From positions 62,747 to 126,746 of the forward strand of contig DGQK01000024.1 in assembly GCA_002390745.1 (NCBI GenBank): a DNA stretch of 64,000 nucleotides, given 5' to 3'. This document shows positions 61,444-64,000 of the stretch, in pieces. The position numbers were made by a program, and so were the translations under genes. The notes under the pieces were generated by a model. That model saw only the letters and a program-made list of their open reading frames with translations. It did no database searches and was not told the origin of the DNA. How positions within the stretch are numbered: the stretch's first letter is position 1; each line of letters starts with the position of its first letter. The stretch comes from Bacteroidetes bacterium UBA4416. GTDB taxonomy: Bacteria; Bacteroidota; Bacteroidia; B-17B0; Aurantibacillaceae.

Positions 61444-62133
61444 TCATCGCTTTTCTTTCGGCTCTGCTGTTTCCTGCGCTTTGAGGTAAGCCTCTACACT
61501 CCAGTCGATGTTACAGCAGTCTTTCAGGTAATATTTCAAAGGCCTTAAACCCACTTCTTCGCGGCGCTCATCTACATGCTCCGGGTCTTCCAGGGGCAAC
61601 AGGCTGTAGGTATTTGTTTTCATATTCCATTCCACCTGGCTGCCATAACGCTGCTTCTGATGGTGCAACAAGGCCACGCGGTCTTCGAGCAGGGCCAGCT
61701 GCGAAGCAGGCGCTTTCCCTTCTTTCACCGCTTTGCGCATCAGCGGAAGATAGCGGTCCTGTTGTGCAAGGTTGGCATGCTGGATGACCATAAACACCGT
61801 CGTGTTGGCCGAATAGCCGATGGCTTCTGCCCCCGGCCAGCCATACCTTTCCAGGATAGCGGATACTTTAATAAAATTGAGGGAGTCGGCCTGTTTCATG
61901 TCGCGCAGCAATTGCTTCATTTCTTTGGAATCGCCGCCAAACTTCGCCTGTACCTGTTCCATATGCTGCCTGAAAAACTGGTCATCCTCTTCGATTGCTG
62001 CTAATTCACAGATCAGCGAGTCGGCCGTTGCGTTTGAAATGGACACCTGCGCATAGCCTCTCAGTATCAGGCATGTAAAGACACAGGCCCATATCACTAC
62101 CCATTTGCAAGGGTTTTTAAAGATCAGGCTCAT
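61444..62133 (-). CDS. DUF6624-like exported protein
   Basis: A 229-residue protein, start at ATG 62133 so that a signal peptide is formed (WVVIWACVFTCLILRGYAQ); the open frame upstream adds 17 residues. The mature part has the DUF6624 features: YGWPGAEAIGYSANTTVFMVIQH, ALLEDRVALLHHQKQRYGSQ, and the conserved final V-L-P-L-Y region. Role unknown. Convergent with the quinone reductase across 31 bases. Confidence 0.75.
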   Translation of the reverse strand: MSLIFKNPCKWVVIWACVFTCLILRGYAQVSISNATADSLICELAAIEEDDQFFRQHMEQVQAKFGGDSKEMKQLLRDMKQADSLNFIKVSAILERYGWPGAEAIGYSANTTVFMVIQHANLAQQDRYLPLMRKAVKEGKAPASQLALLEDRVALLHHQKQRYGSQVEWNMKTNTYSLLPLEDPEHVDERREEVGLRPLKYYLKDCCNIDWSVEAYLKAQETAEPKEKR

Positions 62134-62270
62134 GTTTATTCTGTGTCGTATTAGCAAAATCAGAGTCACTTTCATTTGAAACATTTAAACCGGGGCATGT
62201 CGGCAAGGCGGGGACTTCAATCCTTCACGCGGGCTTACTCAATTTTGAATGTAACATTCGTTAGCCAATG

Positions 62271-62400
62271 ACCGCGACAGGGATACGAAGGGTTTAGTTC
62301 CTTTACTGCGCCTGTTCCTGCGCAGTAAAGAACCGCAGCGAAGCGAAGCCCGAAAGTAGCCCGGCCTTCCGCTTTGCCTCCTGCGGAAGGGGCGCCCAAA
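62271..62400. repeat. Candidate dispersed repeat with two hairpins in a 430-bp gap
   Basis: The stretch 62134-62565 has no gene. Its middle (GCGACAGGGATACGAAGGG to GGGGCGCCC) holds an 11-base stem (CTTTACTGCGC 62301-62311 with 62320-62330) and an 8-base stem (CCTTCCGC 62365-62372 with GCGGAAGG 62383-62390), joined by GCAGCGAAGCGAAGCCCG. The type is that of dispersed intergenic repeats I recall from Bacteroidota. The flanks (62134-62270, 62401-62565) are A/T-rich; only a weak promoter-like CATATTTG near 62534 is seen. Confidence 0.55.
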
Positions 62401-62565
62401 AATCCCAGCTATCTTTTTAAGCATGAACATTTGATGTATGTATTTCTTTTTATCAATTCCAAACTATGCATGATCCCAAAAGTATTCAAATTTTGATACT
62501 AAAAAATTTTCCGTATTTTTAATTTATACAACCCATATTTGACAAAACCTTTACATTCATTTTAC

Positions 62566-63792
62566 ATGTTACGCAATTCGTTCAGATGGCTTTGCCTGTG
62601 TGCATTCCCCCTGTTAAGCCAGGCCCAGGGCTACCAGGTAAACTTACAGGGGCAGAAACAACAGGGCATGGGCGGGGCAGGAACAGCGTGCATCCAGGAT
62701 GCCGCGGCTCTGTTCTTTAATCCCGGCGGCGCTGCCTTTGTGTCTGGCTCATCGGTCAATGCCGGCGTTAGCCCTACGATTCCAAAAGGCGTGTTCCTCG
62801 ATGAGAACACGCATAAGACCTACGAAACCAAATCGCCGGTGAGCACGCCCTTTGCAGTGTACGGGCTCTTCGCTCTGAAGGACAGCAACAACCTGAAAGC
62901 GGGCCTGGCAATATACACGCCCTTTGGAAGCACCGTGCAATGGGAAGACGGCTGGGCCGGGCGCTTTGCCCTCACACGGCTGCAGCTCCAGTCTATTTTT
63001 TTCCAGCCAACGATCAGTTACCAGATCAGCCCGAAATGGGGCGTTGGCGCAGGCTTCGTTTACAGCTACGGAAAAGTGAATCTGCAAAAAGACATTCCGC
63101 TGATGGATGCCAACGGCAATTACGGACATGCCGAACTGAGCGGAAAAGCCAATGGCTTCGGCTTCAATGTGGGCCTTTATTACAAGCCCGTTGAGAAATT
63201 TTCCGTGGGCCTCACCTACCGATCGAAAGTAAATATGAACGTACAAAACGGGCAGGCGAATTTCAATGTGCCCGCATCCGTGAAAGATAATTTTCCGGAT
63301 GGCAAATTCAAGGCAAGCCTTCCCCTGCCCGATGTCGGCACCCTGGGCTTCGGTTTCAGGCCCAATGCGAAGCTCGACCTTGCCCTCGACATCAACTATG
63401 TAGGCTGGCAGGCTTATGATACCCTGTCCTTCGATTATGAAGTCAACACGGCTTCGCTGGCAGATACCAAATCGGCGCGCAAATACAAGAATACCTTTGC
63501 CTTCAGGGGAGGGGCTCAATACAAGATTACGACCCACTTTGCGGCGCGCCTGGGCTTAGCCTATGGCATCACGCCCGTACAAAACGGTTATGTGACTCCC
63601 GAAACACCCGATGCCAACCGCGTGAATTATACCGCCGGCCTGGGTTATGAATTCGGCAAACGCCTCAGAGTCGATGCTTCTTTTTTGTTTACACACCTTG
63701 AGCGAAAAGACACCAACCTGGAAACCAATCTTTCGGGAACCTTCAAAACCAATGTCTGCGCACCCGGCTTATCCCTATCCTATAATTTCTGA
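62566..63792 (+). CDS. FadL-family outer-membrane transporter
   Basis: A 408-residue OMPP1/FadL/TodX porin. Signal peptide to about residue 21 (PLLSQAQ), then the N-terminal plug with QKQQGMGGAGTACIQDAAALFFNPGG, and a 14-strand barrel ending in LSLSYNF with the aromatic terminus. FadL proteins pass long-chain fatty acids or other hydrophobic compounds through the outer membrane. The start is ATG 62566; the TTG at 62539 would disrupt the signal peptide. The next gene begins 2 bases after the stop. Confidence 0.93.
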   Translation: MLRNSFRWLCLCAFPLLSQAQGYQVNLQGQKQQGMGGAGTACIQDAAALFFNPGGAAFVSGSSVNAGVSPTIPKGVFLDENTHKTYETKSPVSTPFAVYGLFALKDSNNLKAGLAIYTPFGSTVQWEDGWAGRFALTRLQLQSIFFQPTISYQISPKWGVGAGFVYSYGKVNLQKDIPLMDANGNYGHAELSGKANGFGFNVGLYYKPVEKFSVGLTYRSKVNMNVQNGQANFNVPASVKDNFPDGKFKASLPLPDVGTLGFGFRPNAKLDLALDINYVGWQAYDTLSFDYEVNTASLADTKSARKYKNTFAFRGGAQYKITTHFAARLGLAYGITPVQNGYVTPETPDANRVNYTAGLGYEFGKRLRVDASFLFTHLERKDTNLETNLSGTFKTNVCAPGLSLSYNF

Positions 63793-63794
63793 TC

Positions 63795-64000
63795 ATGGCA
63801 TTTTTAAAAAACCTTCCGATTTCAAACATGAGCTCTTCCTCACTCTGTGCCTGCCTCGCCCTGCTGGTGATGGCCACAGGCTGCAAGCCAAAATTCGACA
63901 CGCCTGATCCCGAAAAAGGAGAGATCGACGCCTCGCGTTATGTCGCTATCGGCTCCTCTATGACCGCCGGCTTTTCCGACGGCGCCCTGTCTTACGAAGG
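63795..64000 (+). CDS. SGNH/GDSL-type lipoprotein, 3'-truncated by the window
   Basis: The first 68 codons of a gene starting at ATG 63795. A lipoprotein signal is visible (hydrophobic stretch ending LLVMATGC, Cys29) followed by a charged linker (KFDTPDPEKGEID) and YVAIGSSMTAGFSDGAL, which resembles the first GDS block of SGNH hydrolases (G-S-S-M-T-A-G). In Bacteroidota this type of hydrolase commonly follows a FadL gene, as here with a 2-base gap. ATG 63828 is an alternative start, but it would leave the signal without its basic residue. The rest lies outside the window. Confidence 0.8.
   Translation, partial: MAFLKNLPISNMSSSSLCACLALLVMATGCKPKFDTPDPEKGEIDASRYVAIGSSMTAGFSDGALSYE

Noticed and set aside
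62239..62430. 63-codon minus-strand frame in the gap before fadL
   Set aside because: It falls within the hairpin-rich repeat and is dominated by arginine and serine, typical of chance translation of G/C-rich repeats.

Overview
The window comes from a Bacteroidota chromosome with a type IX secretion/gliding-type repertoire. The support is: a C25 (gingipain/PorU-like) peptidase with a FlgD-like C-terminal domain, gldF-gldG, an OMP_b-brl-type receptor, the lipoprotein families DUF4292 and DUF6340, an FtsL of the Bacteroidota kind, FtsZ ending in FLHDNVD, and promoter -7 boxes of the TAnnTTTG type. The base composition is near 50% GC. A Chitinophagia or Sphingobacteriia-like lineage is my guess; nothing in the window fixes it. 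I see no rRNA, tRNA, CRISPR array, insertion sequence or prophage; this is core chromosome.

Layout. 1-4.7 kb: a 5'-truncated secreted C25 peptidase facing a CHAD-like protein. 4.9-9 kb: gltX, a scramblase-like protein, a DUF1684 protein, tadA and an SDR protein. 9.1-15.5 kb: a 27-bp palindrome and promoter, then a sugar nucleotidyltransferase, a TPR lipoprotein, a DUF4292 lipoprotein, an EnvC-like degenerate M23 protein and fabV, closed by a strong terminator. 15.6-26.2 kb, mostly minus strand: a MORN-type lipoprotein, a polyprenyl diphosphate synthase, rlmN, a SiaB-like protein with a deoxynucleoside kinase, CapA, an epimerase, a PAP2-like membrane protein and an outer-membrane receptor; an amidohydrolase lies on the plus strand. 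26.2-31 kb: gldF, gldG, a DUF4340 protein and dnaN. 31-41.3 kb, minus strand: a small acidic protein, a PorE-like TPR/PD40 protein, two OmpH/Skp chaperones, bamA, uppS, a DUF6340 lipoprotein, ispF and an acyltransferase.

41.5-58.8 kb is a complete division and cell-wall (dcw) cluster: mraZ, rsmH, ftsL, ftsI, murE, mraY, murD, a stand-alone MurD C-terminal-domain gene, ftsW, murG, murC, ftsQ, ftsA, ftsZ. It starts at a promoter overlapped by four 10-bp MraZ-type boxes and ends at a hairpin terminator. Several of its spacers carry degenerate short repeats and REP-like hairpins. 58.9-64 kb holds two tandem paralogues of an unrecognised exported protein, a pterin dehydratase with an NQO1-type quinone reductase, a DUF6624 protein, a repeat-rich 430-bp gap, and a FadL-type porin followed by the start of an SGNH/GDSL lipoprotein cut by the right edge.

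Envelope biogenesis links most of the content: peptidoglycan precursors (uppS, mur genes, mraY), the divisome, outer-membrane protein delivery (Skp-like chaperones and BamA), isoprenoid supply (ispF, polyprenyl synthase, uppS) and surface secretion. The most unusual element is the 158-residue protein between murD and ftsW, which keeps only the MurD substrate/C-terminal domain.
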